A stretch of DNA of 64,000 bases from Pseudoalteromonas rubra (GCF_001482385.1 NZ_CP013611.1:620001-684000), one strand, 5' to 3'. Shown: positions 26,736 to 35,475, counted from the first letter of the stretch. Notes: generated by a model not told the origin, from the sequence alone. Numbers and translations: made by a program.

Positions 26736-27218
26736 CTACTCTGCTGGGTTAGGGTTAGCCAGAATGGTTTCAGTTTGTGCCTTTCGGAACGCCTCGACCT
26801 TGTCGAAAATCTCTGGCTGTTGACAACCCAGAATTTGAGCCGCGAGCAGCCCTGCATTTGCGGCCCCAGCGTCACCAATTGCAAGCGTGCCGACAGCGAC
26901 ACCTTTTGGCATTTGGCAGATCGACAACAATGAATCAACACCATTCAGCGTTTTCGATTTCACAGGCACACCTAACACAGGCAGGCTGGTAAATGCAGCA
27001 GCCATTCCTGGCAAATGTGCAGCCCCACCGGCGCCTGCAATAATAACTTTGATGCCCCGCTCTGCCGCTGAGGAAGCGTAATCAGCTAGCAACTGCGGTG
27101 TACGGTGCGCAGAAACAACTTTTGTTTCGTATTCAATACCGAACTTATCCAGCATGTCTGCTGCATGTTGCATTGTAGGCCAATCGGACTTAGAGCCCAT
27201 AATGATGCCAACCGTCAT
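26736..27218 (-). CDS. purE: N5-carboxyaminoimidazole ribonucleotide mutase
   Basis: A 160-residue class I PurE that converts N5-CAIR to CAIR. It shows [17 protein letters not shown] and [14 protein letters not shown], the substrate-binding signature. First gene of purEK. I did not find a clear PurR operator upstream; a TATAAT at 27286-27291 on the reverse strand is the best -10 candidate. Confidence 0.96.
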   Translation of the reverse strand: MTVGIIMGSKSDWPTMQHAADMLDKFGIEYETKVVSAHRTPQLLADYASSAAERGIKVIIAGAGGAAHLPGMAAAFTSLPVLGVPVKSKTLNGVDSLLSICQMPKGVAVGTLAIGDAGAANAGLLAAQILGCQQPEIFDKVEAFRKAQTETILANPNPAE

Positions 27219-27285
27219 AATTATTCCTCAGTTTAAATTGAACGATTTAGGCGCAGTTTTAGGGGTATGCGCCAACTTCAGGCGT

Positions 27286-27314
27286 ATTATACCCAAGTGG
27301 CGCGGCAAAGCGAA
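27286..27314 (-). promoter_or_regulatory. Possible purEK promoter
   Basis: TATAAT on the reverse strand at 27286-27291, with TTCGCT 17 bp upstream as a poor -35. It is about 70 bp before the purE start. Support is only the -10 match. Confidence 0.35.
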
Positions 27315-27328
27315 TCGACATTTCCATA

Positions 27329-27547
27329 CTAAATAGATTCGCCAGACTGACCCTCCTGTATTTCAATCTCAGATTGCCCAACTTGCGCTTTTCGCCAATG
27401 GTAGAAAAATGCATCAGGGCCTAAAATCAAAAAGAGTAAAGCTATTCCGCCGGGTACCAGTACGGCTCTAAGCACCGGGCCAAGGACATAGCTGTAAAAC
27501 AGAATAAAAGGGATAAACAAAACATAACCTATCATTCGCTGCAACAT
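27329..27547 (-). CDS. Small inner-membrane protein of unknown function
   Basis: A 72-residue protein with two hydrophobic segments (MIGYVLFIPFILFYSYVLGPVL; GGIALLFLILG) and a charged acidic tail. The start at 27547 has AAGGAGG just upstream. Its promoter carries a twin palindrome, and a TetR gene is divergent to it, so it is probably the target of that regulator. I recognise no family. Confidence 0.7.
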   Translation of the reverse strand: MLQRMIGYVLFIPFILFYSYVLGPVLRAVLVPGGIALLFLILGPDAFFYHWRKAQVGQSEIEIQEGQSGESI

Positions 27548-27565
27548 ATAGCCTCCTTAACATTT

Positions 27566-27609
27566 ATTGAGCGCGCTCATATTTTTAAATGAGCACGCTC
27601 AATTGTCAA
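27566..27609 (-). promoter_or_regulatory. Promoter with twin 12-bp palindromic operators
   Basis: TGAGCGCGCTCA (27568-27579, perfect palindrome) and TGAGCACGCTCA (27590-27601) are 22 bp centre to centre, about two helical turns, and together make a 38-bp inverted repeat (27566-27603). On the reverse strand TTGACA (27609-27604) lies just before them with a weak AT-rich -10 between the two. A repressor there would block transcription of the small membrane protein. The divergent TetR gene is the obvious candidate. Confidence 0.7.
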
Positions 27610-27745
27610 TATGAAGTGGCCAACATGGATTGCCAATACACAAAAAAGATCTGCTATATCGCGCCCAAATGATTACCTTCTTAGTTACTGGAAAGTCAGC
27701 TAAGATGCTGATTAAACGTTTATTGTTTATATTTGGGTGGTCGTT

Positions 27746-27775
27746 TATCATGGTATAATGGTGAAAAACATGATA
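27746..27775 (+). promoter_or_regulatory. TetR gene promoter with inverted repeat
   Basis: TATAAT at 27754-27759 is flanked by TATCATG (27746-27752) and CATGATA (27769-27775), an inverted repeat with a 16-bp spacer. This would allow autorepression. It differs from the twin palindromes at 27568-27601. Confidence 0.45.
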
Positions 27776-27785
27776 CTAAACCGCA

Positions 27786-28307
27786 ATGAAAAAAAGCGAA
27801 AAAACAAAACAGCTAATCTTGGATGAAAGCTGGCAACTGTTTATTGCAGATGGCTACCAGGAGACCTCTACCCGTCAAATAGCCAAAGCAGCGGGTATCG
27901 CAGTCGGAACTGTTTTCAGCCACTTCCCATGTAAAGTGGATATTCTCAAAACTGCAATGCACCAGCGTATCGATGCGGTTATCGACAATGCCATCAGCAC
28001 AGATCAACATCACTCTGCCAGGCTAAAGTTACGCCACTATGCCAGCCACCTGTTCGCTTTTTATTTGCAGCACCGTGAATTCAGTCAGGCACTACTAAGC
28101 GATTTGCTATGGCATCAAGCCTACTTTGCCGATCAAATATCGGCCTTTAAAACACTCCTTTTTGCAGAGCAAGAGTACGACGAAATAAAAGCAACCGTGA
28201 TGATGGACTGTTACTTTATGACCCTGATCCAGGGCTTGTCCGACCCCGCCTCCTGTAAAGACAGTATGCTGCGACTTCTTACTAATAAGCTGACCTTGCT
28301 TTATTAG
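27786..28307 (+). CDS. TetR/AcrR-family regulator
   Basis: A 173-residue repressor-type protein. The N-terminal helix-turn-helix is clear (LFIADGYQETSTRQIAKAAGIAVGTVFSHFPCKVDIL, residues about 18-54); the C-terminal ligand domain is unassigned. It is divergent from the small membrane protein gene, with two kinds of palindrome in the intergenic region. The ligand is unknown. Confidence 0.88.
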   Translation: MKKSEKTKQLILDESWQLFIADGYQETSTRQIAKAAGIAVGTVFSHFPCKVDILKTAMHQRIDAVIDNAISTDQHHSARLKLRHYASHLFAFYLQHREFSQALLSDLLWHQAYFADQISAFKTLLFAEQEYDEIKATVMMDCYFMTLIQGLSDPASCKDSMLRLLTNKLTLLY

Positions 28308-28337
28308 TGAATATGTATGATGTGTTCTTTATATGGC

Positions 28338-28370
28338 AGGGTGAATGTGTAAAGTACATCCACCCTTTAT
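28338..28370 (+). terminator. TetR gene terminator
   Basis: AGGGTG pairs with CACCCT, with an inner ATGT/ACAT extension, followed by TTTATT. It lies 30 bases past the TetR stop and abuts the end of the convergent PepSY gene. Confidence 0.65.
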
Positions 28371-28371
28371 T

Positions 28372-29985
28372 CTATTGTACCTTGGCTTGATTCCCAAAAT
28401 CAGTAGGTATTTGCTTAGGAATATACCAAATACTACCGGGTTCGTTCTTACTAACGCGAACACGAGTTTTACGCGCTATCCCCAAAAAAATCATAGAGAA
28501 CATGAGCGCTATAATTTCAACACACAGAGTTCCAAAATTGGCTGGGCTCCATAAGCCAATTGACGGAAATATCAAGGCAATAACAGAGCTGAGCGGCACA
28601 GCCAAACACAATAAAGATAAGCACTTCAAACCATATACAGCCGTTTTGGCAGGCCCTAACGAAAATGAACAGCCCATCACTAAGAAGAAAGTAGTGTAAT
28701 ACACAAGCATATAGGCATAATTAATATTAAAGGCACCCAGCGATAGCCATTTGTTAGCAGCAAACACCGATGCAATACCAATCAAAGCTCCTAGACTGAC
28801 ACCGACGGTGAGAGCTCCCATAATGTGATATGACCTACTCTGCTCTGTTCCGGAATTACGCCGTTTTTCGAGCCAAAGTATATTACCTGAATAAAACAGG
28901 CATGCACCAGCCATACCCATTAAAAAGTATACCCAACGAACAACATCGCCCCCATAACTACCAAAATGTAAGCCAAAGAATGTAGACACAATTCTTGCCC
29001 ATATCGTTTGCTCAGAGTGGGCGGCACTTGAAGAGCTAATTTCAAAGGTATAAGGGTTCATGAACACAAAGTCATTTAATGCACCACGCATCAATTGACT
29101 TTCATTAACGACACTTACACTAGCCGATGCTGATGGTTTATCCAGATTGTTAAATCGTATCTGAGAGACTGTGTAGCCTGGTGCATGGGCTTCAACCTTG
29201 GCCACTATCTCAGAGACTTTTGGTAAATCCGTAATATGTCGCTCAATTTTAGATGGCGACGAGCGAGGAAATAAAGGCTTATCTCCATACAGTTGTGACA
29301 AGCCACCATAAAACACATCGTGGAAGGCAAAAACAGTGACTGTAACAGCGATGACAATATGAAAAGGCAGGCTCGCAACACCCAATAAATTGTGCCCATC
29401 CAACCAAAGCCTCTTCCGTTCTCCATCCCGACGCAAGGCCTGAAAACGTTTGGTCAGTGTAGGGAGTAAAAACACGAGACCAGATACTAAAGCCAGAAAA
29501 TACAAAAACGCAGCAACACCTAACACAAACACGCCGGCCTGTGTATGGTCGACCTCTCCAATTATTCCCGCTGTGCGGTGCAACATGTCAAGCATAGTCG
29601 ATAAAGAATTCACAGGAACCAGTTGCGTTATCAACTCTCCTTGGGAGTTCAAAGACCCATGCCATTTAACATCTTCAAGCCCAAGTCCTCGGCCTGTTCC
29701 CTGCTCATACCAACTTACAGGCGACATAGACTTGTCAAAATGCAAAGTGATGTTTTGCGCAGCTTCTGGGTGCTTGGACAGTATCTGGGGTAATAATTTA
29801 TCGTATTGGGTATCGCCTATTGCGGGCATACTTTTTTCAGGTGATGTTGCCCAGTTATCAATTTCCGGCGCAAACATCACTAACGCTCCGGCGAAGAACC
29901 CTATAAACAGCAATAGACTTGTCGTTATGCCTGTCCATGTGTGCAGTATTTGATAGGTTCTCAGAATATCAGCTCTGACTTTCAT
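28372..29985 (-). CDS. PepSY-associated membrane protein (FpvG-like)
   Basis: A 537-residue inner-membrane protein starting at ATG 29985 (AAGGAG upstream; overlaps the previous gene as ATGA). The N-terminal segment RTYQILHTWTGITTSLLLFIGFFAGALVMFAPEID is the PepSY-TM signature, with a His in the first helix as in haem-linked ferric reductases. A periplasmic PepSY part, WLDGHNLLGVASLPFHIVIA and later helices follow. The family includes FpvG, which reduces iron from siderophores. Third gene of a probable Fur-controlled operon. Confidence 0.85.
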   Translation of the reverse strand: MKVRADILRTYQILHTWTGITTSLLLFIGFFAGALVMFAPEIDNWATSPEKSMPAIGDTQYDKLLPQILSKHPEAAQNITLHFDKSMSPVSWYEQGTGRGLGLEDVKWHGSLNSQGELITQLVPVNSLSTMLDMLHRTAGIIGEVDHTQAGVFVLGVAAFLYFLALVSGLVFLLPTLTKRFQALRRDGERKRLWLDGHNLLGVASLPFHIVIAVTVTVFAFHDVFYGGLSQLYGDKPLFPRSSPSKIERHITDLPKVSEIVAKVEAHAPGYTVSQIRFNNLDKPSASASVSVVNESQLMRGALNDFVFMNPYTFEISSSSAAHSEQTIWARIVSTFFGLHFGSYGGDVVRWVYFLMGMAGACLFYSGNILWLEKRRNSGTEQSRSYHIMGALTVGVSLGALIGIASVFAANKWLSLGAFNINYAYMLVYYTTFFLVMGCSFSLGPAKTAVYGLKCLSLLCLAVPLSSVIALIFPSIGLWSPANFGTLCVEIIALMFSMIFLGIARKTRVRVSKNEPGSIWYIPKQIPTDFGNQAKVQ

Positions 29986-30290
29986 AAAAAACTCCTTAAG
30001 CCAGCTTGCAGTGCAAAAAGCATAATGGTGGTTAGTAGCAAATAAATCCAAGCTTGCCTACCTGTTTTAAACAGGTAGGTCATACTTAAGATAACCAACC
30101 AAATAGGCGCGGTTATCCACATATTAAACTGAGTCTTCCATAAAAGTTGAGTGTTTGATAATGGTCCGCTAATTCCATCGGGACCAAACCAGGCAACTAA
30201 CCCAACAATAGAAAAGCTAAGTAGGCCACCTGCGATAACCCCAGCCAGAGATTTACTCAACCAATCAGGTTGAATTTTGTTATTTTTCAT
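29982..30290 (-). CDS. Small membrane protein of the PepSY operon
   Basis: A 102-residue protein with three membrane helices (KSLAGVIAGGLLSFSIVGLVAWF; WITAPIWLVILSMTYLF; WIYLLLTTIMLFALQAG). It overlaps both neighbours by ATGA, so all three are translationally coupled. Position and size match the small partners of FpvG-like proteins (FpvH/DUF3649-like), but I cannot fix the family from sequence alone. Confidence 0.7.
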   Translation of the reverse strand: MKNNKIQPDWLSKSLAGVIAGGLLSFSIVGLVAWFGPDGISGPLSNTQLLWKTQFNMWITAPIWLVILSMTYLFKTGRQAWIYLLLTTIMLFALQAGLRSFL

Positions 30291-30556
30291 AGTGACTTAG
30301 GCCTTATTTTACGTAAAAACAAAGCTAAAAAAGGAAAGATGATCAACCCCAACATGGACAATACGATACTCTGAAATATCATGGCTGGACCATTCATATC
30401 AACATATATCACAATGTTTGCTAGAAGTAGGCTTAAATATGACGTAAAGCGCCACCGCCTGCCAAGCGGACGTACTAAAAACTGTTGATTTTTATTGCTA
30501 AGATAGAATAACAAGGTACCTATAAATATGAGCAGTACCTGAAAAATTGTAAGCAC
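30287..30556 (-). CDS. DUF3325-like membrane protein
   Basis: An 89-residue protein with about three helices. It starts at GTG 30556 with GGGAG 7 bases upstream. The layout (LSNKNQQFLVRPLGRRWRF.. then two helices) resembles DUF3325 proteins found in front of PepSY iron-reduction genes. First gene of the operon; a Fur-box-like site precedes it. Confidence 0.65.
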   Translation of the reverse strand: MLTIFQVLLIFIGTLLFYLSNKNQQFLVRPLGRRWRFTSYLSLLLANIVIYVDMNGPAMIFQSIVLSMLGLIIFPFLALFLRKIRPKSL

Positions 30557-30594
30557 TTTTCACTCCCTGTATTTGTATGATAATGAAGACAAAC

Positions 30595-30626
30595 ATTATA
30601 CATAAAGAGTATTGATAATCACTACC
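30595..30626 (-). promoter_or_regulatory. Fur-box-like promoter of the PepSY operon
   Basis: On the reverse strand the 19-mer at 30626-30608 (core GTGATTATCAATA) agrees with the E. coli Fur consensus at 14 of 19 positions by my count. TATAAT follows at 30600-30595. The site would cover the -35 region, so iron repression is the natural reading. Confidence 0.65.
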
Positions 30627-31119
30627 ATTTACTTTTACCGTAAGTTCTATGGTTACGTTTTTTGAAGGGTGGTTTTGACCAACGCGCACATATTAAATGG
30701 TAACTACGAGCAAGTATGACCAAACAGACAGCACCCGTTAAAACCGGAAATAGCAAAAATGTCCAGCCCTGCCCGCTCAGCATAATAAACAACGGATTGG
30801 CGCCGGCTGGCGGGTGCAGCGTTTTAGTCAACACCATGAGAGATACAGCGAGGCCCGTTGCCAGCCCCAGCGTAACCGCATTAACGGGTAGAAAAGCAAA
30901 AAACATAACCCCGACCAAAGCTGTCAGGCAATGACCAGCGATCACATTACGCGTTTTAGCAAGCGGACTATCTGGCAGAGCAAAAATTAACACACAAGAT
31001 GCACCAAAAGCAGCCATCAACAGCCAATATTCATGCTCGTCAGGACCAAGCAACCCGAGTATTGTAATGGCCAACATAGAGCCCAATCCCGCTGATAAAG
31101 AAACTGTCCAGTTAGACAC
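30622..31119 (-). CDS. HPP-family membrane protein
   Basis: A 165-residue integral membrane protein with four to five helices and the naming motif LHPPAGANPL. I chose GTG 31119 because AAAGGAG is correctly placed before it; a TTG at 31167 would lie inside the operator. HPP proteins have been linked to nitrite transport in chloroplasts and cyanobacteria; the bacterial role is unclear. Divergent from a NemR-like TetR gene with two shared operators, so expression is probably inducible. Confidence 0.85.
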   Translation of the reverse strand: MSNWTVSLSAGLGSMLAITILGLLGPDEHEYWLLMAAFGASCVLIFALPDSPLAKTRNVIAGHCLTALVGVMFFAFLPVNAVTLGLATGLAVSLMVLTKTLHPPAGANPLFIMLSGQGWTFLLFPVLTGAVCLVILARSYHLICARWSKPPFKKRNHRTYGKSKW

Positions 31120-31134
31120 ACCCTCTCCTTTAAG

Positions 31135-31176
31135 TAGACAATTTGTTCTACCTGGTGATGTAGACAAAGTTGTCTA
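31135..31176. promoter_or_regulatory. Two TetR operators between HPP and NemR-like genes
   Basis: TAGACAAAGTTGTCTA (31161-31176, perfect outer 7-bp arms) and the near-copy TAGACAATTTGTTCTA (31135-31150) are 26 bp apart. The TAGAC....GTCTA form is that of NemR/AcuR-type TetR operators. Confidence 0.75.
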
Positions 31177-31214
31177 CTCATGTCAAGATAAGCTAAAACG
31201 TAAGGAGGCAAGGT

Positions 31215-31781
31215 ATGTCAGACAAGCGAGTGTTGTTACTAAACAGTGCATTAAAGTTATTTTATGAAAAAGGCACAGGGGCGGTTGGGATCAATGAGAT
31301 CATTGCATATAGCGGGGTTGCTAAAAAAACCCTCTATCATCACTTCAGTTCAAAAGACGATCTGATCCTTGCAGCTTTAACACTTCACGATCAGAAATAT
31401 TTACAGTGGCTCGAAGTAAAACTGGCTGATGTGCAAACCAATGAAGAACTGGTCAAGCACCTATTCCACGCACTTAATGATTGGTTCAATGATCGTGTTA
31501 CTGAACTTGGCGGCTTCAGAGGTTGCTTTTTTATTAATACAGCCAGTGAGTCGGTGACGCTGGACCGGCAAATTCAGGATCGTTGTGCCAGACATAAAGT
31601 AGCCGTCAGACAGCTCATCACAAATAGCCTGCCCCAACCAAACGACCGGCTCGTCGACGCGCTGTGTTTACTCAAAGAAGGTGCTACGGTAGCTGCGTTT
31701 GTACAGGGCGATAGGCAAGCCGCGCTGCGCTGCATAGACATTGCGCTGGCACACGATACACAAGCGCCGTTTCCGGTGTAA
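31215..31781 (+). CDS. TetR-family regulator, NemR/AefR-like
   Basis: A 188-residue regulator. AAGGAGG precedes ATG 31215. HTH at about residues 22-48 (GINEIIAYSGVAKKTLYHHFSSKDDLI); the C-terminal half holds RGCFFINTASE, typical of the NemR/AefR group. NemR senses reactive electrophiles via Cys; here a Cys is present in GCFF but its role is not shown. It probably represses itself and the HPP gene. Confidence 0.85.
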   Translation: MSDKRVLLLNSALKLFYEKGTGAVGINEIIAYSGVAKKTLYHHFSSKDDLILAALTLHDQKYLQWLEVKLADVQTNEELVKHLFHALNDWFNDRVTELGGFRGCFFINTASESVTLDRQIQDRCARHKVAVRQLITNSLPQPNDRLVDALCLLKEGATVAAFVQGDRQAALRCIDIALAHDTQAPFPV

Positions 31782-31857
31782 TGTCGTGAAATTTAACCAG
31801 GTAACTCGGTACACTATAATTACAGAAGTGCAATTAAAATCAGTGACGGCGTAAATC

Positions 31858-33165
31858 GTGCAGCAAGACAAATACCTAAAACAGGGTGCTCTGACGCTCT
31901 GTGCATCCGTTATCATCGGCTTTTTGGCTGATTATGCCTTTAACCTGAGCCTGAGTCGTACACTAAGCGCACACGAATATGGTGATTATAAAGTAGCTTA
32001 TGCCTATGCCACTATCTGCGGTGTATTGGCCCTGCTTGGCGGCGACCGCGTTGCCCCTAAATTCTTGGCCAAACCTCTGGCCAACAAAGCAACGAGTGAA
32101 GTCGGTGGGTTCGTCATTTTCTTCTGCAAAATATCAGCCGGTATTTCTTTACTGCTCTTTTCACTCGCTTATTTGAGCGGCTACCTGCATTTAGGGAGTT
32201 GGTCGCCAGATGAGCATCATGCGCTACTTTGGATCTCGGCTGCGATCCCCCTTATCGCGGTGGGTGCGATATTGAGCAGAGTGTTACAAAGCGCAAAATT
32301 ACTGGTATACGCTAACTTGCCATGGCGTATCGTGCTACCCGCCGGGAAAACACTGGCAGTCATAGTATTAGCCTCTTTATTAAACCAGGTTTACCTCTGG
32401 CAGGTGATTATTGCCGGCATTGTGATCTTAGCGCTCATTACAACATGGCAGTTATTCATCCTTTACAGAAAAAGTCTCCTTACTTTGTCTCCTGCCATAC
32501 CGGTTCGCAATCAGTCGCAACTTTTAGCAACCTCTATCCCGATGATGCTGGCCATGTTGGTTACAGTTGCCATATCCCAATTGGACTTATATATGCTTGA
32601 ATTATTGGCGCTGGAGCATGAAGTTGGACATTATGCTGGTGCTGTTACAACCTCACATATGATCCCTGTTGCAAAAGTCAGTGTGATTGCACTTGTTGTA
32701 CCTTTACTTGGGCAAGCGTTAGAGAAAGGCGAAGAGTACGCCGAACGTGTGCTATGGCAAGGCCAGAAGGTTATGCTTATCATCATTTTAACACTGACAG
32801 TTGGATTATTGTTCTCAGGCGCACATCTATTACAACTATTTGGGAAAGATTTCTTTTCCGCCCATGACGCACTCAAATACCTGATTTTGGGGTCATGCTT
32901 TTGGGCGGTCACAGCATTTGTTTCTACCTGGTTGCAATACACTGGTAGAGGGAAGTACGTAGTCATCATTGGGCTGTTAACACTTGTTACGGATGCAGTG
33001 CTAAATTGGCTGCTTATTCCCATACATGGTATTACTGGTGCCGCAATTGCAACCTGCACTGCGCTCTCTGTAGCTTCATTACTTACCTGGAGTACATTCA
33101 TACTATGTAGAAAACGATCTTATTCTAGTGCGACTGTTCAATCAACCCAGTCAGGTCATCGTTAA
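31858..33165 (+). CDS. Oligosaccharide flippase-family protein
   Basis: A 435-residue membrane protein with 12 or so helices, starting at GTG 31858. It has the Polysacc_synt/MATE-like layout: SLSRTLSAHEYGDYKVAYAYATICGVLALLG at the N-terminus, ISQLDLYMLELLALEHEVGHYAGA in the middle. It lacks an adjacent glycan cluster, so it may translocate a lipid-linked sugar made elsewhere. A weak ribosome site makes the start uncertain. Confidence 0.8.
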   Translation: MQQDKYLKQGALTLCASVIIGFLADYAFNLSLSRTLSAHEYGDYKVAYAYATICGVLALLGGDRVAPKFLAKPLANKATSEVGGFVIFFCKISAGISLLLFSLAYLSGYLHLGSWSPDEHHALLWISAAIPLIAVGAILSRVLQSAKLLVYANLPWRIVLPAGKTLAVIVLASLLNQVYLWQVIIAGIVILALITTWQLFILYRKSLLTLSPAIPVRNQSQLLATSIPMMLAMLVTVAISQLDLYMLELLALEHEVGHYAGAVTTSHMIPVAKVSVIALVVPLLGQALEKGEEYAERVLWQGQKVMLIIILTLTVGLLFSGAHLLQLFGKDFFSAHDALKYLILGSCFWAVTAFVSTWLQYTGRGKYVVIIGLLTLVTDAVLNWLLIPIHGITGAAIATCTALSVASLLTWSTFILCRKRSYSSATVQSTQSGHR

Positions 33166-33284
33166 TTTATCGGCTGTCGTCGATTATTTATTAAAATAAT
33201 TGACACAATCTGTACCCTTTTGTAACTTTAACCTGCCTGCTAGTTTGCAGACTGGATCAAATAAAAACAATAATAAGGAAAATT

Positions 33285-33680
33285 ATGGAGCAACGAGCTA
33301 AACGAAGTGCGGTGTTTATTTTGATGTTATTACTTGGTTTAAGCCTGGGCGTCATGCTCAAATATGGCTATCTAAAACTGCTTCATCATCCGAATATAAT
33401 CACGCAAGATACATCTGCCCATTACGAGGGAACTGACAAGCGTGTAATTTTATACACCACACACTGGTGCCAATACTGTAAACAGGTCCAAGATTACTTT
33501 AAAAAGCATAATATTGATTACCTGAGCAGAGACATAGAATCCAATGATCAAAAGATAAACTTTCTGTTTGACAGCCTTAAACGCGCTGACATCCCACAGA
33601 TCATTATTGGTAACAAAGTCATTACTGGTACAAACCTGAGTGTGGTGGAAAAAACGCTACGAGAACACGCTTTTCTCTAA
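33285..33680 (+). CDS. Membrane-anchored glutaredoxin-like protein
   Basis: A 131-residue protein with one N-terminal helix (residues 10-30) and a glutaredoxin domain with CQYC in HWCQYCKQV and the cis-Pro region DIPQIIIGNKVITG. The domain should face the periplasm if the helix is a signal anchor. AAGGAAA precedes ATG 33285. Confidence 0.85.
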   Translation: MEQRAKRSAVFILMLLLGLSLGVMLKYGYLKLLHHPNIITQDTSAHYEGTDKRVILYTTHWCQYCKQVQDYFKKHNIDYLSRDIESNDQKINFLFDSLKRADIPQIIIGNKVITGTNLSVVEKTLREHAFL

Positions 33681-33693
33681 TGCAGACCTTTTC

Positions 33694-33722
33694 AAGGCGT
33701 ATACCTAATACGTAGACGCCTT
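33694..33722 (+). terminator. Weak terminator after glutaredoxin gene
   Basis: AAGGCGT / ACGCCTT stem with a 15-base loop and a short, broken T tract. Confidence 0.35.
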
Positions 33723-33782
33723 TCCCTTATTGCGCTATCTTAAAAAGTGTTTCGTCGTTCACTCACTTTTCTGGAGTATGCG

Positions 33783-34838
33783 TTGCACTATAAGTTGTTA
33801 CTACTATTCATCAGTATACTAAATGGCTTACCTGCTTCAGCCACACCTCAAACACATTTGGGCCAACGATCCTCCGCGGATATCCTGAGAGAAGCAGAAG
33901 ACTATATTATTGTTGAGCCTTCACACTCTTTTCAGCTGCTCAGGCAAGTTAAATCAATCAGTAACCTCACTCCCTCACAGCAGATCCGCTGGCATTTAAT
34001 CAAGGTACGTTCCGCTATTGCCACAAATATTTTGAGCGAAATAGAACCAGAGCTGGCTGCCCTGATTAAGTTACAGCGACACGCGTATTTTAAAAATCGG
34101 CTTCCGAGTATGCTCAGTGCACTGGGCATCGCGCTAAGGCGCCTCGGCTATCTGGAAGAAGCCAAATCTTTATATACCTGCGCGCTGGCCCTTGATGTGA
34201 CCGACAAAAAAAGAATGGCGCTACTTATCAACCTTGCCGTTTTATCTCGCCATATGAATGACTACCCACTTGCCAAACGATCCTACAAATCTGCAAAAAG
34301 CATCGCACTCAGGCTTCATCATGAACGTGCACTGGCTAACGTCAATAATAACTTGGGCACATTGGCACTGGACGAAGGCAAAATCGACTTGGCAGAAGTT
34401 TACTTCCGGGAAGCCCTGGTTGGCTATCAGTCTAGTGACAAACGCTCAGGCAATATTACAGCGGGCACAAATCTGCTACTTGTATTTGCAATTCAGGGCC
34501 ATACGCTTAATTTTCAGCGTCTTATCAGCCCGATTTCAGCCTTGATAGATGCTTATCCAGATGCGACCAAAAAAGCGCTGTTACTGTGGCTAATAAGCGC
34601 GAATGATGCAAACCTTGGCGTTACACTCCCGCAAAACACGAAAGACAACCTGATTTCGGCGTTTGAGCAACTTGAGAGCGTCAAATTGCAGCAGCTGATT
34701 CAACGCCACCTCGCACCCAAAGTACAAGTTGCTGTGACGCCAGACAAGCGCCCAGCCCGCACCAAAAAAACAACACCAACCTGGTTTCAGGAGCGCTCTT
34801 TTTGTACTGGTAACAAGCCGGGGCTTAAGGTTCAATAA
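33783..34838 (+). CDS. Secreted TPR protein
   Basis: 351 residues if started at TTG 33783, which has CTGGAG 7 bases upstream and gives a clean signal peptide (HYKLLLLFISILNGLPASA). The open frame begins at GTG 33747 without a good site. TPR-like helical repeats lie about residues 80-230 (ALGIALRRLGYLEEAKSLYTCALAL; VNNNLGTLALDEGKIDLAEVYFREAL). The basic C-terminal tail is odd. It overlaps the convergent next gene by 14 bp. Partner unknown. Confidence 0.75.
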   Translation: MHYKLLLLFISILNGLPASATPQTHLGQRSSADILREAEDYIIVEPSHSFQLLRQVKSISNLTPSQQIRWHLIKVRSAIATNILSEIEPELAALIKLQRHAYFKNRLPSMLSALGIALRRLGYLEEAKSLYTCALALDVTDKKRMALLINLAVLSRHMNDYPLAKRSYKSAKSIALRLHHERALANVNNNLGTLALDEGKIDLAEVYFREALVGYQSSDKRSGNITAGTNLLLVFAIQGHTLNFQRLISPISALIDAYPDATKKALLLWLISANDANLGVTLPQNTKDNLISAFEQLESVKLQQLIQRHLAPKVQVAVTPDKRPARTKKTTPTWFQERSFCTGNKPGLKVQ

Positions 34839-35475
34839 AGTCCTGTATTTCAAGGTATAAAGAACGAACAAATTCTAATTTCAAGGGGAGAGTTTTAGCC
34901 AAAGGTTTATCGGTCATGCTATCCAGCAAACGCGATAAGGTTGCATGGTCACGACATCTCGCTTGAATAAGCTGATCGAAGCTGGGTAAATGGCCGATTT
35001 TATGCACCAACAAACAATCATTCGTTGTGAGTGGTATGATGTAATACTGGCCGTTGTCAACCTCTGCCACAGGCTCATCGAGCAATATCTTTTTTACTTT
35101 GAGTGTTAATCCGGTTAGCGTCTGAATACCACCTCGTTCAAAATGCCCCTGATAAACATGACCGTTCACCCGAACCAAATCCCCACTGCGTAACTTGTCA
35201 AGTTCGAAGGCTCCAGGCGCAAACGTCACTAATGGGTGTGAGTTAATTAACTGCACCAAAGATTTTTGTTGTTGCTCTTGGGCTTGCACTTCAAAGATGA
35301 GTTGTCGAGCATGCATCCCCCTCGGCAGTGGCAAATGAGAAGCGATAATTTTGTGTTCAACGTTTACCAACGCCAGTCCATGCACGCCAAAGCTATTGTG
35401 CTGATGAGCGAAAACAATTGGCGTAAACAATACCAATAACCACTTAAGCAAAGAAAGGTCCCCTATTTTTATCAA
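34825..35475 (-). CDS. Secreted protein of unknown function
   Basis: A 216-residue protein with a signal peptide (LLKWLLVLFTPIVFA). The body contains a possible beta-domain (SGDLVRVNGHVYQGHFERGGIQTLTGLTLKVKKI) that looks like an OB-fold strand pattern. I recognise no family. It is divergent from a LysR gene. Confidence 0.6.
   Translation of the reverse strand: MIKIGDLSLLKWLLVLFTPIVFAHQHNSFGVHGLALVNVEHKIIASHLPLPRGMHARQLIFEVQAQEQQQKSLVQLINSHPLVTFAPGAFELDKLRSGDLVRVNGHVYQGHFERGGIQTLTGLTLKVKKILLDEPVAEVDNGQYYIIPLTTNDCLLVHKIGHLPSFDQLIQARCRDHATLSRLLDSMTDKPLAKTLPLKLEFVRSLYLEIQDFIEP

Noticed and set aside
27219..27328. PurR operator before purE
   Set aside because: No sequence close to the ACGCAAACG..CGTTTGCGT form was found in this stretch.
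30716..30934. 72-codon forward frame opposite the HPP gene
   Set aside because: Antisense shadow of a clear membrane protein gene.
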